From Thermosulfurimonas sp. F29 (GTDB taxonomy: Bacteria; Desulfobacterota; Thermodesulfobacteria; Thermodesulfobacteriales; Thermodesulfobacteriaceae), in assembly GCF_019688735.1 (NCBI RefSeq), contig NZ_JAIFYA010000002.1:620001-684000 (forward strand): a stretch of 64,000 nt of DNA. The letters run 5' to 3'. Positions 1 through 8,158 of the stretch are shown piece after piece (position 1 is the stretch's first letter; the number at the start of each line of letters is the position of its first letter). Below the pieces are notes generated by a model that was not told the DNA's origin, searched no databases, and was given only the letters and a program-made list of their open reading frames with translations. A program made the position numbers and the translations under genes.

Positions 1-294
1 ATCTAACAACACTAAATCCGCACCTATCTCTAAAGCTAAAACAATTACCTCTGATTCTCCTTCGTCAATTTGTGTTTTTAAAAGCTTAATTAAATTTGTA
101 TCGTCAACTTCAAGTACTTTAATCCATCTTGCATTTTTAATAACCTTAACTTCCGGCCTACTACCTCCTTCTATTACACACTCCTGATAGACAGCTTTTG
201 GAATTTTTATTGTCTCGAATAAAAGATTCAATAAATCAAGCTTTCCAATCTTGGCAAGATGTATTATAGGAGAAGAATTACTAACTACTTCCAT
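1..294 (-). CDS. DUF3368 PIN-like toxin, C-terminus cut by window edge
   Basis: This partial gene encodes the first 98 residues of a DUF3368 protein, a PIN-domain-like putative ribonuclease that acts as the toxin of UPF0175/DUF3368 toxin-antitoxin pairs. The N-terminus has the family signature VVSNSSPIIHLAKIGKL with the first acidic/serine active-site region, and residues 76-98 carry DEGESEVIVLALE and GADLVLLD, the second acidic cluster. The ATG at 294 overlaps the 3' end of the upstream UPF0175 gene by 10 bases, so the pair is translationally coupled. Base composition is far more AT-rich than the neighbouring genes, which suggests horizontal acquisition. Family assignment is from motif recognition; RNase activity is inferred. 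Confidence 0.85.
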   Translation of the reverse strand, partial: MEVVSNSSPIIHLAKIGKLDLLNLLFETIKIPKAVYQECVIEGGSRPEVKVIKNARWIKVLEVDDTNLIKLLKTQIDEGESEVIVLALEIGADLVLLD

Positions 295-530
295 ACTCTA
301 TATCTTCCATTAGCTCTCTCTCCATAATGCCTTTTCACCTTTCTCTCTGCTAATGCTTCTATAAATTTCCACTTACTAAGTCCGGATAATTTTCTTGCTA
401 ATCCCATAGAGATTATCCCTCTTTCATAAAGTGAAAAAGCTAATTCTTCTTTTATTTTTGCTGCTGCAATATCTTTAGGCAACTTCATACCTTCTAAAAT
501 TTCATCAGGAATACTTACTACAATAGGCAT
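285..530 (-). CDS. UPF0175 family antitoxin
   Basis: This 81-residue protein matches the UPF0175 family, small helix-turn-helix-like antitoxins found next to DUF3368 toxins. The recognisable part runs from about residue 28 to 70: ELAFSLYERGIISMGLARK followed by LSGLSKWKFIEALAERKV. The last eleven residues are basic and differ from the usual acidic UPF0175 tail. It is first in a two-gene operon and overlaps the toxin start by 10 bases. It probably binds its own promoter and neutralises the toxin, as in other type II systems; that is inferred from the family. The AT-rich composition matches the partner. Confidence 0.85.
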   Translation of the reverse strand: MPIVVSIPDEILEGMKLPKDIAAAKIKEELAFSLYERGIISMGLARKLSGLSKWKFIEALAERKVKRHYGERANGRYRVWK

Positions 531-584
531 TTTTATCCTCCACTATTATAGCTAAATTTGTGTCAAAGATTTCCTAATATATAG

Positions 585-773
585 TCAAAAATAAAAAATT
601 CCCCACGCGAAAGCCCCAAGAGTGCGGGTAACCGCAGGCGTAAAGGCGTAGGCCACGGCCATGCCGAGAATCCTAAGGACGAAAAAAGTGGCCCCGCCCT
701 TCACCAGCTCCCTGAAATGCGCATCCGCCTCAAGCTTCTCCCGAACTCTGCTTAGCGCCACCGCAACCGGCAT
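585..773 (-). pseudogene. N-terminal fragment of a polysaccharide flippase (Wzx/MATE-like)
   Basis: An open frame of about 62 codons from the ATG at 773 encodes the first transmembrane segment of an oligosaccharide flippase: VKGGATFFVLRILGMAVAYA followed by TPAVTRTLGAFAWGIF. Full-length flippases have 400-500 residues and 12-14 membrane spans, so this is a 5' remnant that stops at 585. The sequence downstream is unrelated AT-rich DNA. Two further decayed copies of the same segment lie at 966-1245. A flippase next to an oligosaccharyltransferase gene (1277-3352) suggests a former glycosylation locus. It is unlikely to be functional. Confidence 0.7.
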
Positions 774-803
774 GTTGTTTTTACCCAATCAGACTCATCA
801 GTA

Positions 804-977
804 CTAAGGAAAGCACCTATAAATTTCCTTCCTATGCAAAAATCTAACAAAAATAATCTTATTTTCTTTAATCTGAAGACCAATCCTATAGTCGCCTATT
901 CTTATTCTATAGAAATCTTTATAACCTTTAAGTTTTTTCAAATCTTTAAATTTACCTCCTGCGATATTCAAAATAAC
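804..977 (-). pseudogene. C-terminal stump of a RelE/ParE-family toxin
   Basis: Translating the minus strand ending at the TAG at 804-806 gives about 57 residues of a RelE/ParE toxin, including LKKLKGYKDFYRIRIGDYRI and then a strand and tail reading IIFVRFLHRKEIYRCFP. The conserved LxGYxxxYRIRxGDYR core and the terminal HRxEIY motif are intact, but the N-terminal ~30 residues and any start codon are missing. The 5' side of the fragment abuts a flippase remnant. It is probably dead, and no antitoxin partner is adjacent. Confidence 0.65.
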
Positions 978-1245
978 GCAAAAATTCCCCAGGCGGAAGC
1001 TCTGAGCGTGTACCTCTAGCTTCGCCTACGAGCTCCTCACCCCCGCGATTGGCATCAAAATTTCTACCATCAACGCCTTTCAAAAAAGCGCCTCTACCCC
1101 GAAAGTTCAGGACAAGGCTCAAAAATTCCTAGGTGGAAACCCCAAGAGTGCGGGTAACCAATCCGTTTCAACCTCCGCCCGGAATCTCCTTAGAAGCACC
1201 GCAATTAGGATCAAGATGTTCCAACAGAAAGGTTCACTATTTGTG
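966..1245 (-). pseudogene. Two more decayed flippase fragments
   Basis: On the minus strand, about 970-1005 encodes ASAWGIFALF, the conserved end of the first flippase helix pair, followed by a stop. About 1115-1215 encodes VTRTLGVST, then a stop, then EF, and shares near-identical DNA with 591-640 (for example cccaagagtgcgggtaacc in both). The third copy lacks the internal part present in 640-710. These look like repeated partial copies of the same gene start left after recombination or deletion. Nothing else recognisable is present between 1020 and 1275. Confidence 0.55.
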
Positions 1246-1276
1246 ATTCCATTAATTTGTATTCAAGGAATATTAA

Positions 1277-3352
1277 TCACGGTTTCCACTTGACCCGGTA
1301 GACCACCATGAAGGGAAAATCGTCCATTACCAGATCAAAATACCGGGGATCGTAACGACGAAGGATGTACATCTGGTTGAAATTACTCTTAAAGGAGCGC
1401 TCGTCCACCAGAAAGAGGGTTTCCCCGTAACGGGTGGGGACCACCTCCAGGATGAACCCTCTTTCCCCGAAGCTGCGGGAATGCACTCCCTCGGGAGTCT
1501 TAAAGACCATCCTGGAAATATTATAGCTCCGGCCTCCCAGATAAACCCTGTGGGCGGCGAGATCCACCCTTATTCCCCGTCTGCACAAAAGGACCTGCCC
1601 CCTTCCCATCCTCCGACATGGAGCGAGATCCAACACCAGACCGAAATGTCCCCTTCGGGTGCGGAAGTCCCAGGTACCGAAATAACCTATCCAGCCGTAT
1701 TTCGGGGGGAGATCCTGGGTGAAAACCCAGTAAACGGGGTGTTCCGGAGGTGCATAGAAGCGCCCCTTTCGGGCGGAATCCGTAATCTCCTCGGCGGAAT
1801 GTCCCTCCTCGAGGAGTTTCTTGAGGCCCGTTTTCCCCTCCCGGGCCACGAAGGCGGTGATGTTCCGGGCCTCCTCCGGCGAGGAAGACGCAAAGGAAAG
1901 GGCTACATAGTAGGTCTTGGGAGTGGTTTGCGAACCGCCGTCGATAAATACCGCCCGTCTGGAAAGGTAAACGAAGGCGTACCCGTAATCCCACCAGCTC
2001 CAGATCCAGGCCCCTTCCGGAAGAATACGGGAGAGTTTCTCCATGTCCCGGGCCACGAAGGAATTGGCCTTGGGCACCGGTACATAGGCGCGACTGCTTC
2101 TCTGCCCCCCGAAGACAATCACCCCCACCACGACCATCACCAGAAGGACGAGCAGATTGCGCAGAGAGGAAGAAAGGTCCAGGCCGAGGCGGGGAAGGCT
2201 TTTTTCCACGAGAATATGAACGAGAAACCCCAACCCCATCCCCACGAAAGGAGCCAGATACATGGCAAAACGATTCCCTGAACGGAATACCAGAAGACCG
2301 ATGACGAAGTAAGGCCAGAGGTAGGCCAGGGCTTTTCTTTCCCGTAAAAGAAGTCCCAGGGCCCCGAGAAGCCCCGGCACGAAGAAAAATCTGTTCTGCA
2401 CGGTAAGCGCAGCCACCTGAGTGACGGATTTGGTCTTCTGGAGCTCGGAAATGGATTGCAGAATGTTGGGATAGTCCCGGAATATTCCCGTCTGGGCGGA
2501 GGAGGCGATGGAAAGAATCAGTTCAAAGATCTGCTTAAAAAGGGCCACCGGGGACTTCCAGAGATACCAGAGGTTGGGGAGAAAGAGGATCCCGATAGCC
2601 CACCAGTCCCTCCTGAGGAGTTCTCTTCGACCACCCCTTTCCCGGTAAAGAAGAAAGACGAAGATCAGAAACTGGACCAGAATGAGGTGGGGATGGGCGT
2701 ACCACCAGTAATATAGGAAGGCCCCCGCCGAAGCCACGCCGGCCCACACCAGGGGTCTTCGGCCTCGAAAGTACATGAAAAGGGCCCAGGCTATGAGGAT
2801 CGGAAAAAATAGATTGAGGGAATCGGTGTCAAAACGGCCGATGCTGGTGCGTATCACATAGATGAAGGCCGTGACCCCGCATAGCCCCCCTAGGAGTCCA
2901 GCCGCGGTGTAACCCAGACTCTCCAGGTAAAGAAAAAGGGGGATCACGAAAAGCACCGCGGTAATGGGAGTGTAGTAAAGGGCCACCTTCTCAAGAGGGA
3001 TCCCCAGCCAGTCGGAAAGTTTGGCCGCCGAAAGACTCATGAGGGGGATCGGAAAGGGATAGGTTACATTTTCGGTCAGGTAATTGTCCGGGACGAAACG
3101 ATAGGGGTCGGGTTTCCCGGAACGATAGCGTCCCTCCTGCCAGTCCCGGGCCAGACGGGCAAAGTAGAAGGCGTCGTAAGAGGTAAAAATAGGACGATTG
3201 TCGTCGAGATACCATATATTTTTCCGTTTCTCCCAGATACGAAGATCGTCGAAACGCAGGCTCAAACCCGCGGCTATCACCAGAAAAACCAGAAGGATTT
3301 TGAGGGCCAGGATAACGGCCTCTTTCGGATTAGCCGAACTTGTAGGCCACAC
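1277..3352 (-). CDS. STT3/PglB/AglB-type oligosaccharyltransferase
   Basis: This 691-residue membrane protein is a single-subunit oligosaccharyltransferase, which moves a lipid-linked glycan onto Asn of exported proteins. Visible GT-C/STT3 hallmarks are the first catalytic Asp in SYDAFYF (D60), the DTD metal-binding motif at 175-177 after the first periplasmic loop, a TIxE-like SISE at 300-303, and the WWDYG acceptor-binding motif at 453-457. About a dozen hydrophobic segments precede a soluble C-terminal domain from ~430. It is last in the long minus-strand operon, and its ATG overlaps the fixX end by 23 bases. The nearby flippase scraps suggest the glycan locus has partly decayed, but this gene is intact. 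The acceptor sequon and glycan are unknown. Confidence 0.88.
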   Translation of the reverse strand: MWPTSSANPKEAVILALKILLVFLVIAAGLSLRFDDLRIWEKRKNIWYLDDNRPIFTSYDAFYFARLARDWQEGRYRSGKPDPYRFVPDNYLTENVTYPFPIPLMSLSAAKLSDWLGIPLEKVALYYTPITAVLFVIPLFLYLESLGYTAAGLLGGLCGVTAFIYVIRTSIGRFDTDSLNLFFPILIAWALFMYFRGRRPLVWAGVASAGAFLYYWWYAHPHLILVQFLIFVFLLYRERGGRRELLRRDWWAIGILFLPNLWYLWKSPVALFKQIFELILSIASSAQTGIFRDYPNILQSISELQKTKSVTQVAALTVQNRFFFVPGLLGALGLLLRERKALAYLWPYFVIGLLVFRSGNRFAMYLAPFVGMGLGFLVHILVEKSLPRLGLDLSSSLRNLLVLLVMVVVGVIVFGGQRSSRAYVPVPKANSFVARDMEKLSRILPEGAWIWSWWDYGYAFVYLSRRAVFIDGGSQTTPKTYYVALSFASSSPEEARNITAFVAREGKTGLKKLLEEGHSAEEITDSARKGRFYAPPEHPVYWVFTQDLPPKYGWIGYFGTWDFRTRRGHFGLVLDLAPCRRMGRGQVLLCRRGIRVDLAAHRVYLGGRSYNISRMVFKTPEGVHSRSFGERGFILEVVPTRYGETLFLVDERSFKSNFNQMYILRRYDPRYFDLVMDDFPFMVVYRVKWKP

Positions 3353-3626
3353 CGTAGCCCCCCCGGGGGTAATCCCACTCTATGTTGGCGTGGGGACAGG
3401 CCACCCGACAGGAACCGCACTCCACGCAGGCCTGATACCCCACGGTGATCTCTCCCCGGCGGTCCAGACGATAAACCCCCGCCGGACAGAAGTGCAAACA
3501 GGGCTTTTCCGCGCATCGTTTGCACACCGTGGGATCTTTTATTTTCAAATGGGCATACTTTTCGTCCACATAGTACTTAAGGGTAAAGATTCGGTCGTCA
3601 ATGTTGACCCGGGGAAGGGGCTTCAT
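3330..3626 (-). CDS. fixX: FixX-type ferredoxin-like protein
   Basis: This 98-residue ferredoxin-like protein carries the FixX pattern: CKRC-x4-CLHFCPAGVY at about 36-52 and CVECGSCRVACPHANIEW near 68-85. The C-terminal CxxCxxxCP can hold a 4Fe-4S cluster. FixX partners with FixC (3963-5300) and the ETF pair FixA/FixB in the same operon to pass electrons towards the quinone pool or a low-potential acceptor. It lies 40 bases downstream of the nucleotidyltransferase gene and overlaps the STT3 start. Assignment is firm; the physiological electron donor is not deducible from sequence. Confidence 0.92.
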   Translation of the reverse strand: MKPLPRVNIDDRIFTLKYYVDEKYAHLKIKDPTVCKRCAEKPCLHFCPAGVYRLDRRGEITVGYQACVECGSCRVACPHANIEWDYPRGGYGVAYKFG

Positions 3627-3666
3627 CCCCCACCTCCTTTTTCAGGAAAATCCTCAAGGCGCAGTT

Positions 3667-3969
3667 TCAGGGTACCCAGAGTTTTCCCTCCTCCAGCACC
3701 CTTCGGCGCAACTCCTCTCCGGCCACCCGGAGATCCACCAGATCCACCTTCTGGGGTAGAAGCGATTCCTCCAGGATTTCCTCAAGCTCGGCAAGGAGAG
3801 GCCCCAGCTCCTCCCCGCCCTCAAAGGCCAGGTCCACATCCGAATGGGGGGCCTCCTCCCCCCGGGCGCGGGAACCGAAAAGATACACCCTTACCCCTCG
3901 ACCGGCCAGAAACTCCCGCAAAAACTCTCTCAGGTCCTCTATGGTTCTTATCCTGCGCGGATCTACCAT
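3667..3969 (-). CDS. MNT-type minimal nucleotidyltransferase
   Basis: This 100-residue protein is a minimal nucleotidyltransferase of the MNT/KNTase fold. Residues 32-48 give FGSRARGEEAPHSDVDLAF, the GS-x-R-G-x10-DxD active site with both metal-binding aspartates, and a third acidic position follows in KVDLVDL (75-80). The ATG at 3969 overlaps the fixC stop by 7 bases. MNT proteins usually pair with a HEPN toxin and AMPylate it, but no HEPN gene is adjacent. Its place between fixC and fixX is unusual, and its role there is unknown. It could be an orphan antitoxin or an adopted regulator. Confidence 0.85.
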   Translation of the reverse strand: MVDPRRIRTIEDLREFLREFLAGRGVRVYLFGSRARGEEAPHSDVDLAFEGGEELGPLLAELEEILEESLLPQKVDLVDLRVAGEELRRRVLEEGKLWVP

Positions 3970-5300
3970 CCCCGCAGAAATCTCCCCATCCTCAGAAAAT
4001 CCCGCAACAGACCCGCAAGCCCTCGCTTCTTCCGGAATAGCGTGAAGATCTCCCGGAAAACCTCCTCCTTCGCCCGCCCCTGGGCGGTGAGGTAGAGGTG
4101 CAACACCTGATTGAGGATTTCGGGATAGATTTCGAAGAAGTGCCGGTTTTCCCGGAGAAACCTCTTGAGTTTGCGAAAGTACTTCAGATCCCGGTAAATG
4201 TAACTCTGACGGAAGGCCTCCTCGTAGAGGTAAAGGGCGGCCCGGGAGAAATCCCCCCGCTCGTGGGCAAAAACGGCGGCCTTCCCCGCCATGATTCCGG
4301 AGTAAATGGCCAGATTCGTCCCCTCCCGGAAAAGGGGATTCACCAGACCGGCGGCGTCCCCCACCACCATCACCCCGTCGCCACAGAGACGGGGCAGACC
4401 CTCGAACCCCCACTCCGGAATGAGGTGCGCCCCGTACTCCAGAATCTCGCCCCCGGAAAGGAGCCGGGAAAGCACCGGGTGTCGCTTGAGGTTCTCCAGA
4501 AGCTCGTAGGGTTTGATCCCTTTTTCGGCAAAGTCCGAAAGAAAAAGCCCCACCCCCAGCGACACCGAGGTGGTGTTGGTGTAGAGAAAGCCGCTTCCCG
4601 GAAGCCCAAGGGTGGCCTCCCCGATAAGCTCCACCGCAAGCCCTTCCTCCTCCGAAAGACCGAACCTCTTTTCCACCTCGCCTTTCGGAAGCTGGATGAC
4701 CTCCTTCACCGAAAGGGCCACCTCCTCGGGGGCGAAGTCCCGGGGAACGAGGCCGGCCTTCCGCGTGAGGATCCGGTTCACCCCCTCGGAAATGATGGTT
4801 ACCGGGGCTCGCACCTCGGCGGGCTCGGGACGATCCCAGCTTCGGGGGCGATCCACCAGAACGCCGGACATTCTCCCCCCTTCCCGGAGCACATCCACCA
4901 CCCGGACCTTGGGCACCACCAGGACCCCGGCTTCCCGGGCCCTGCCCTCCAGCCAGGGATCAAACCGGGCTCGAAAGGCCGTGTAGGCCCGGGGGGGACC
5001 CGTCCTGCGGGTCTCCTCGGTATGGGTAATCTTCACCACCCCGTTTTCCGAAAGGATCCACCAGCCCTCCTCGGTCACCGGGCGTTCAAAGGGTAACCTC
5101 TTTTCCGAAAAGAGATCCGGCACCAGAGAAAGGATGGATTCCGTATAGACCACTCCCCCGAAGAGGTTCTTCGCCCCGGAAAAACGTCCGCGCTCAAGCA
5201 AAATCACCGAAAGCCCGGCCCGGGCACAGACGATGGCCGCGGAAAGCCCCGCCGGCCCTCCACCAACCACGACCACATCGTAGGAAAAATCGCCCCTCAT
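3963..5300 (-). CDS. fixC: FixC: electron-transfer flavoprotein-quinone oxidoreductase
   Basis: This 445-residue FAD protein of the FixC/ETF-QO family oxidises the ETF FixAB and passes electrons to quinone with FixX. The N-terminus has the dinucleotide motif VVVGGGPAGLSAAIVCARAG (residues 10-29) and ends the Rossmann strand with LLERG. A GDAAGLVNP segment near 320 is the second FAD-contacting motif typical of the geranylgeranyl reductase/FixC superfamily. The ETF-QO cluster is supplied in trans by FixX. Its start overlaps the upstream ATPase gene by 4 bases (ATGA), indicating coupled translation. Confidence 0.92.
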   Translation of the reverse strand: MRGDFSYDVVVVGGGPAGLSAAIVCARAGLSVILLERGRFSGAKNLFGGVVYTESILSLVPDLFSEKRLPFERPVTEEGWWILSENGVVKITHTEETRRTGPPRAYTAFRARFDPWLEGRAREAGVLVVPKVRVVDVLREGGRMSGVLVDRPRSWDRPEPAEVRAPVTIISEGVNRILTRKAGLVPRDFAPEEVALSVKEVIQLPKGEVEKRFGLSEEEGLAVELIGEATLGLPGSGFLYTNTTSVSLGVGLFLSDFAEKGIKPYELLENLKRHPVLSRLLSGGEILEYGAHLIPEWGFEGLPRLCGDGVMVVGDAAGLVNPLFREGTNLAIYSGIMAGKAAVFAHERGDFSRAALYLYEEAFRQSYIYRDLKYFRKLKRFLRENRHFFEIYPEILNQVLHLYLTAQGRAKEEVFREIFTLFRKKRGLAGLLRDFLRMGRFLRGW

Positions 5301-6361
5301 GCTCCCCCAACCCCAAACTCTTCCATAGCCCTCTCTATCAGCCTTCCCTGAGGCCTAACCATCCCTTCCACCGGATCGTAAAAGAGAACATTTTCCTCCA
5401 CCAGAAAACGAACCTCCCGGTCCGGCAGCTCCATGTACCTCTTTTTCCCCTCCCGCCTCAGCACCTCCAGGGCCCTTCCCACCCCCTCCGCAAATCCCCT
5501 TTCTTCCGCCCGGCGCAACACCCACTCCAGACGGGTGCGTTCCGCAAGAAGCATCGCCCTGAGGGCCTCCCTCTCCCCCCACCCCTCCCTCTTCTTCTCG
5601 TAAAGCCGGATCATATCCCCCAGCTTCCCCCCGAGGTAGCACCAAATATCTTCCTTCTCCCGGAAACCGAATTCCTCGTACACCGCAAGGGCTCTCTCCT
5701 TCGAAAGATCGTCCACCAGGAGGTAACCGGCCCTTCCCTCCAGATGAGCATCCCGGTAAACCTCCTCCAGAAACAGACTGTCACTGGTAGCACAAAGAAT
5801 GTGAACCAGGTGTCGCTCCTTGGTCATCCCCACAAAAAAATTGAAGAGCCCACTCAACACCGGTCGGCCCGAAGCGTTCAGCAAATCCTTTATGGTCTGC
5901 ATCTCGTCAAGAAAAAGCACCGGTTTCAATCCTTCTTCTTCAATTTCGGTAAAATAATCCTCAAGAAAGGCAAAAATGTCCTCCACACTTTCTTTATCTC
6001 CGAAGAGAAGATCGAACACTCCTTCGGGAATCGGAATGCCCTTAAGAACCCGCAATGCGCGACTACTCTCCCGGATCAATTCCTTCAAAAAGTTTTTTAT
6101 TTCCGCATGTTTTTGTTTTCTTACCAGAAACAGGACCCTTATGAGGTCTTCGACTTTTCGCACATTGCGCCAGCGAAAATTTATGTAAAAGGAACAGTAC
6201 CCCTCGGGCAGGGTCTCCAGGAGGTGGATGAGAAGGGCGGTCTTACCGGTGTTTATGGGTCCGTACACGAAATACAGCAGATGCGGAACCCCGCCGAGAA
6301 TGGACCTCAGCCTCCGTGCTTCCTCCTCCCTGTCGAAGAATTTGACCTCAGGGCTCCCCAT
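5297..6361 (-). CDS. Archaeal-type P-loop ATPase (PF01637-like)
   Basis: This 354-residue protein belongs to the archaeal-type ATPase group of STAND/AAA-like NTPases. It has a Walker A of the form GPINTGKTALL at about 34-44 and a Walker B PVLFLDEMQTI at about 142-152. The C-terminal part has a long helical linker and a winged-helix-like region ending near RFLVEENVLFYDPVEG. The N-terminal FFDREEEARRL is the usual start of this family. It sits between fixB and fixC with overlaps on both sides (14 and 4 bases), so it is co-expressed with the electron-transfer genes although not a known part of FixABCX. Function is unknown. Members are often mobile and of archaeal origin. Confidence 0.8.
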   Translation of the reverse strand: MGSPEVKFFDREEEARRLRSILGGVPHLLYFVYGPINTGKTALLIHLLETLPEGYCSFYINFRWRNVRKVEDLIRVLFLVRKQKHAEIKNFLKELIRESSRALRVLKGIPIPEGVFDLLFGDKESVEDIFAFLEDYFTEIEEEGLKPVLFLDEMQTIKDLLNASGRPVLSGLFNFFVGMTKERHLVHILCATSDSLFLEEVYRDAHLEGRAGYLLVDDLSKERALAVYEEFGFREKEDIWCYLGGKLGDMIRLYEKKREGWGEREALRAMLLAERTRLEWVLRRAEERGFAEGVGRALEVLRREGKKRYMELPDREVRFLVEENVLFYDPVEGMVRPQGRLIERAMEEFGVGGA

Positions 6362-7349
6362 GGCCCTTTTCCTTCCTCACGGCCTCGATGAGGGCCGGAA
6401 GGATCTCGTAAAGGTCGCCCACGATGCCGAGATCCGCGATCCGGAAGATGGGAGCCTCGGGATCCGTGTTCACCGCGATGACGAAGTCCGAGTTCTGCAT
6501 CCCCACCCGGTGCTGAATGGCCCCGGAAATGCCGAAGGCGAGGTACACCCTGGGTCTCACCGTCTTTCCGGTCTGCCCCACCTGGTGCTCGTAATCTATC
6601 CAGCCGGCGTCCACCACCGCCCGACTGGCCCCCACCTCCCCTCCCAGGAGAGCGGCGAGCTCCTTCAGCAGGTCAAAACCCTCGGGCCCTCCCAGCCCCC
6701 GTCCGCCGGAAACGATAACCTCCGCGTATTCGAGATTGACGGTCTTCTCCTTCGGGATGAAGCCCACCCGCTTGACCCGCACCTCGTCCTCGCTAAGGCC
6801 CAGTTCCTCCCTTACGATCTCCCCTTCGCGGGAAGGATCTCTTTCCGGAAGGGGAAAGGTCCGGGGGCGGACCGTGGACATCTGGGGCCGGTGATCCGGG
6901 CAGAGGATGCTGGCCATGATGTTCCCGCCGAAGGCCGGACGGGTCATGATGAGGTTTTTGGTCTCCGGATCGATCTCGAGTCCGGTCACATCGGCGGTAA
7001 GCCCGGTCTCAAGGGCCGTGGCGATGGAGCCGGCAAGATCCCGGCCCAGGGTGGTGGCCCCCAGCAAAAGGATCTCCGGCCGATACTTTTCGCACAGCCT
7101 GATGATCCCGTGGGCGTAGGTCTCGTTCCGGTAATATTCCAGGACGGGGTCGTCCACGAGATAGACCCTTTCGGCCCCGTAGGCGATGGCCTCCCGGGCC
7201 AGGGGTTCGACCCCGTGTCCCAGAACCAGGGCCTCCACCCCGCCCGAAAGGTCCTTCGCCAGCTCCCGCGCCTTGCCCAGAAGCTCCCAGGACACCGGAT
7301 GGGCTCTCCCCTCCTCCTGTTCCACGAAGACCCAGACCCGGGGGTTCAC
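6348..7349 (-). CDS. fixB: FixB / electron transfer flavoprotein alpha subunit
   Basis: This 333-residue ETF alpha subunit forms a heterodimer with FixA and binds FAD. The N-terminal domain (1-190) has the ETF Rossmann-like fold, with GATTLGRDLAGSIATAL as a signature. The C-terminal FAD domain has VVSGGRGLGGPEGFDLL at ~218 and the conserved block GQTGKTVRPRVYLAFGISGA followed by QHRVGM. It starts with GTG at 7349, overlapping the fixA stop by 4 bases. The length is normal. In other organisms FixAB can bifurcate electrons from NADH to quinone and ferredoxin; whether this one bifurcates cannot be decided by eye. Confidence 0.95.
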   Translation of the reverse strand: MNPRVWVFVEQEEGRAHPVSWELLGKARELAKDLSGGVEALVLGHGVEPLAREAIAYGAERVYLVDDPVLEYYRNETYAHGIIRLCEKYRPEILLLGATTLGRDLAGSIATALETGLTADVTGLEIDPETKNLIMTRPAFGGNIMASILCPDHRPQMSTVRPRTFPLPERDPSREGEIVREELGLSEDEVRVKRVGFIPKEKTVNLEYAEVIVSGGRGLGGPEGFDLLKELAALLGGEVGASRAVVDAGWIDYEHQVGQTGKTVRPRVYLAFGISGAIQHRVGMQNSDFVIAVNTDPEAPIFRIADLGIVGDLYEILPALIEAVRKEKGHGEP

Positions 7350-8158
7350 AGGACCCCCCTTTCTTTGAGAGCCGATACGATCCTTCTTACCGCTTCCTCC
7401 ACCCCCACCTCGGACACGAAGATCCTCTCCCCGGGGCTCTTAAGCTCCGGGGTAAAGACGCGATGGACCCGGGTGGGAGACCCCTTGAGCCCCAGTTTTT
7501 CCCGGGCAAAGGGCACGGGCTCGGAGGCGGTAAAGACCTCGGGACGCACCCGCGCCGCCCGAATGAGCTCCGAAAGGGGGGCAAAGGGAGGCTCGGCCAC
7601 CTCCCTGTCGCAGGTGAGAAGCACCGGAAGCGGGGCCTTAAGGATCTCCAGGCCTCGTTCCGTCTTCCTATGGACCACGATCTCCCGGGCCTCCGGATCC
7701 AGCCTTTCCACCCTGACGGCGTAGGTTATGAGAGGAAGGTTAAGCCTTCGGGCCACCCCGGGCCCCACCTGCGCGGTATCACCGTCAATGGCCTGTTTCC
7801 CGAAAAGGAGAAGATCAAAAGGGGTCTCGCGGGCGAGATGCCTTATGGCCTCGGCCAGGGTGTAGCTCGTGGCCAGGGTGTCGGCCCCGGCAAACTTCCG
7901 GTCCGAAAGGAGGATCACCCGGTCGGCACCGCACTCCACGGCCTCCCTCAGGGCGGCCTCGGCCTGCGGCGGCCCCATGGTGATCACCGTAATCCGCCCC
8001 CCGTACCGCCTCTTGAGCTCCGAGGCCAGGGCCAGGGCGTGCACATCGTAGGGATTTACGATGGAGGGTACCCCCTCCCGCACCAGGGTCCCGGTCTCCG
8101 GATTGATTCGGATGTTCGTGGTGTCCGGAACCTGTTTTATGGAAACCAGGATGTTCAT
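7346..8158 (-). CDS. fixA: FixA / electron transfer flavoprotein beta subunit
   Basis: This 270-residue ETF beta subunit is the partner of FixB and holds the second cofactor (AMP or FAD). The start MNILVSIKQVPDT is the family N-terminus, NPYDVHALALA follows near 37, and KQAIDGDTAQVGPGVARRL at ~120-138 is the nucleotide-binding signature. The size is typical. Its ATG at 8158 overlaps the end of the RND pump gene by 4 bases, so the Fix genes appear to be transcribed and translated behind the efflux genes. No other promoter is evident in between. Confidence 0.95.
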   Translation of the reverse strand: MNILVSIKQVPDTTNIRINPETGTLVREGVPSIVNPYDVHALALASELKRRYGGRITVITMGPPQAEAALREAVECGADRVILLSDRKFAGADTLATSYTLAEAIRHLARETPFDLLLFGKQAIDGDTAQVGPGVARRLNLPLITYAVRVERLDPEAREIVVHRKTERGLEILKAPLPVLLTCDREVAEPPFAPLSELIRAARVRPEVFTASEPVPFAREKLGLKGSPTRVHRVFTPELKSPGERIFVSEVGVEEAVRRIVSALKERGVL

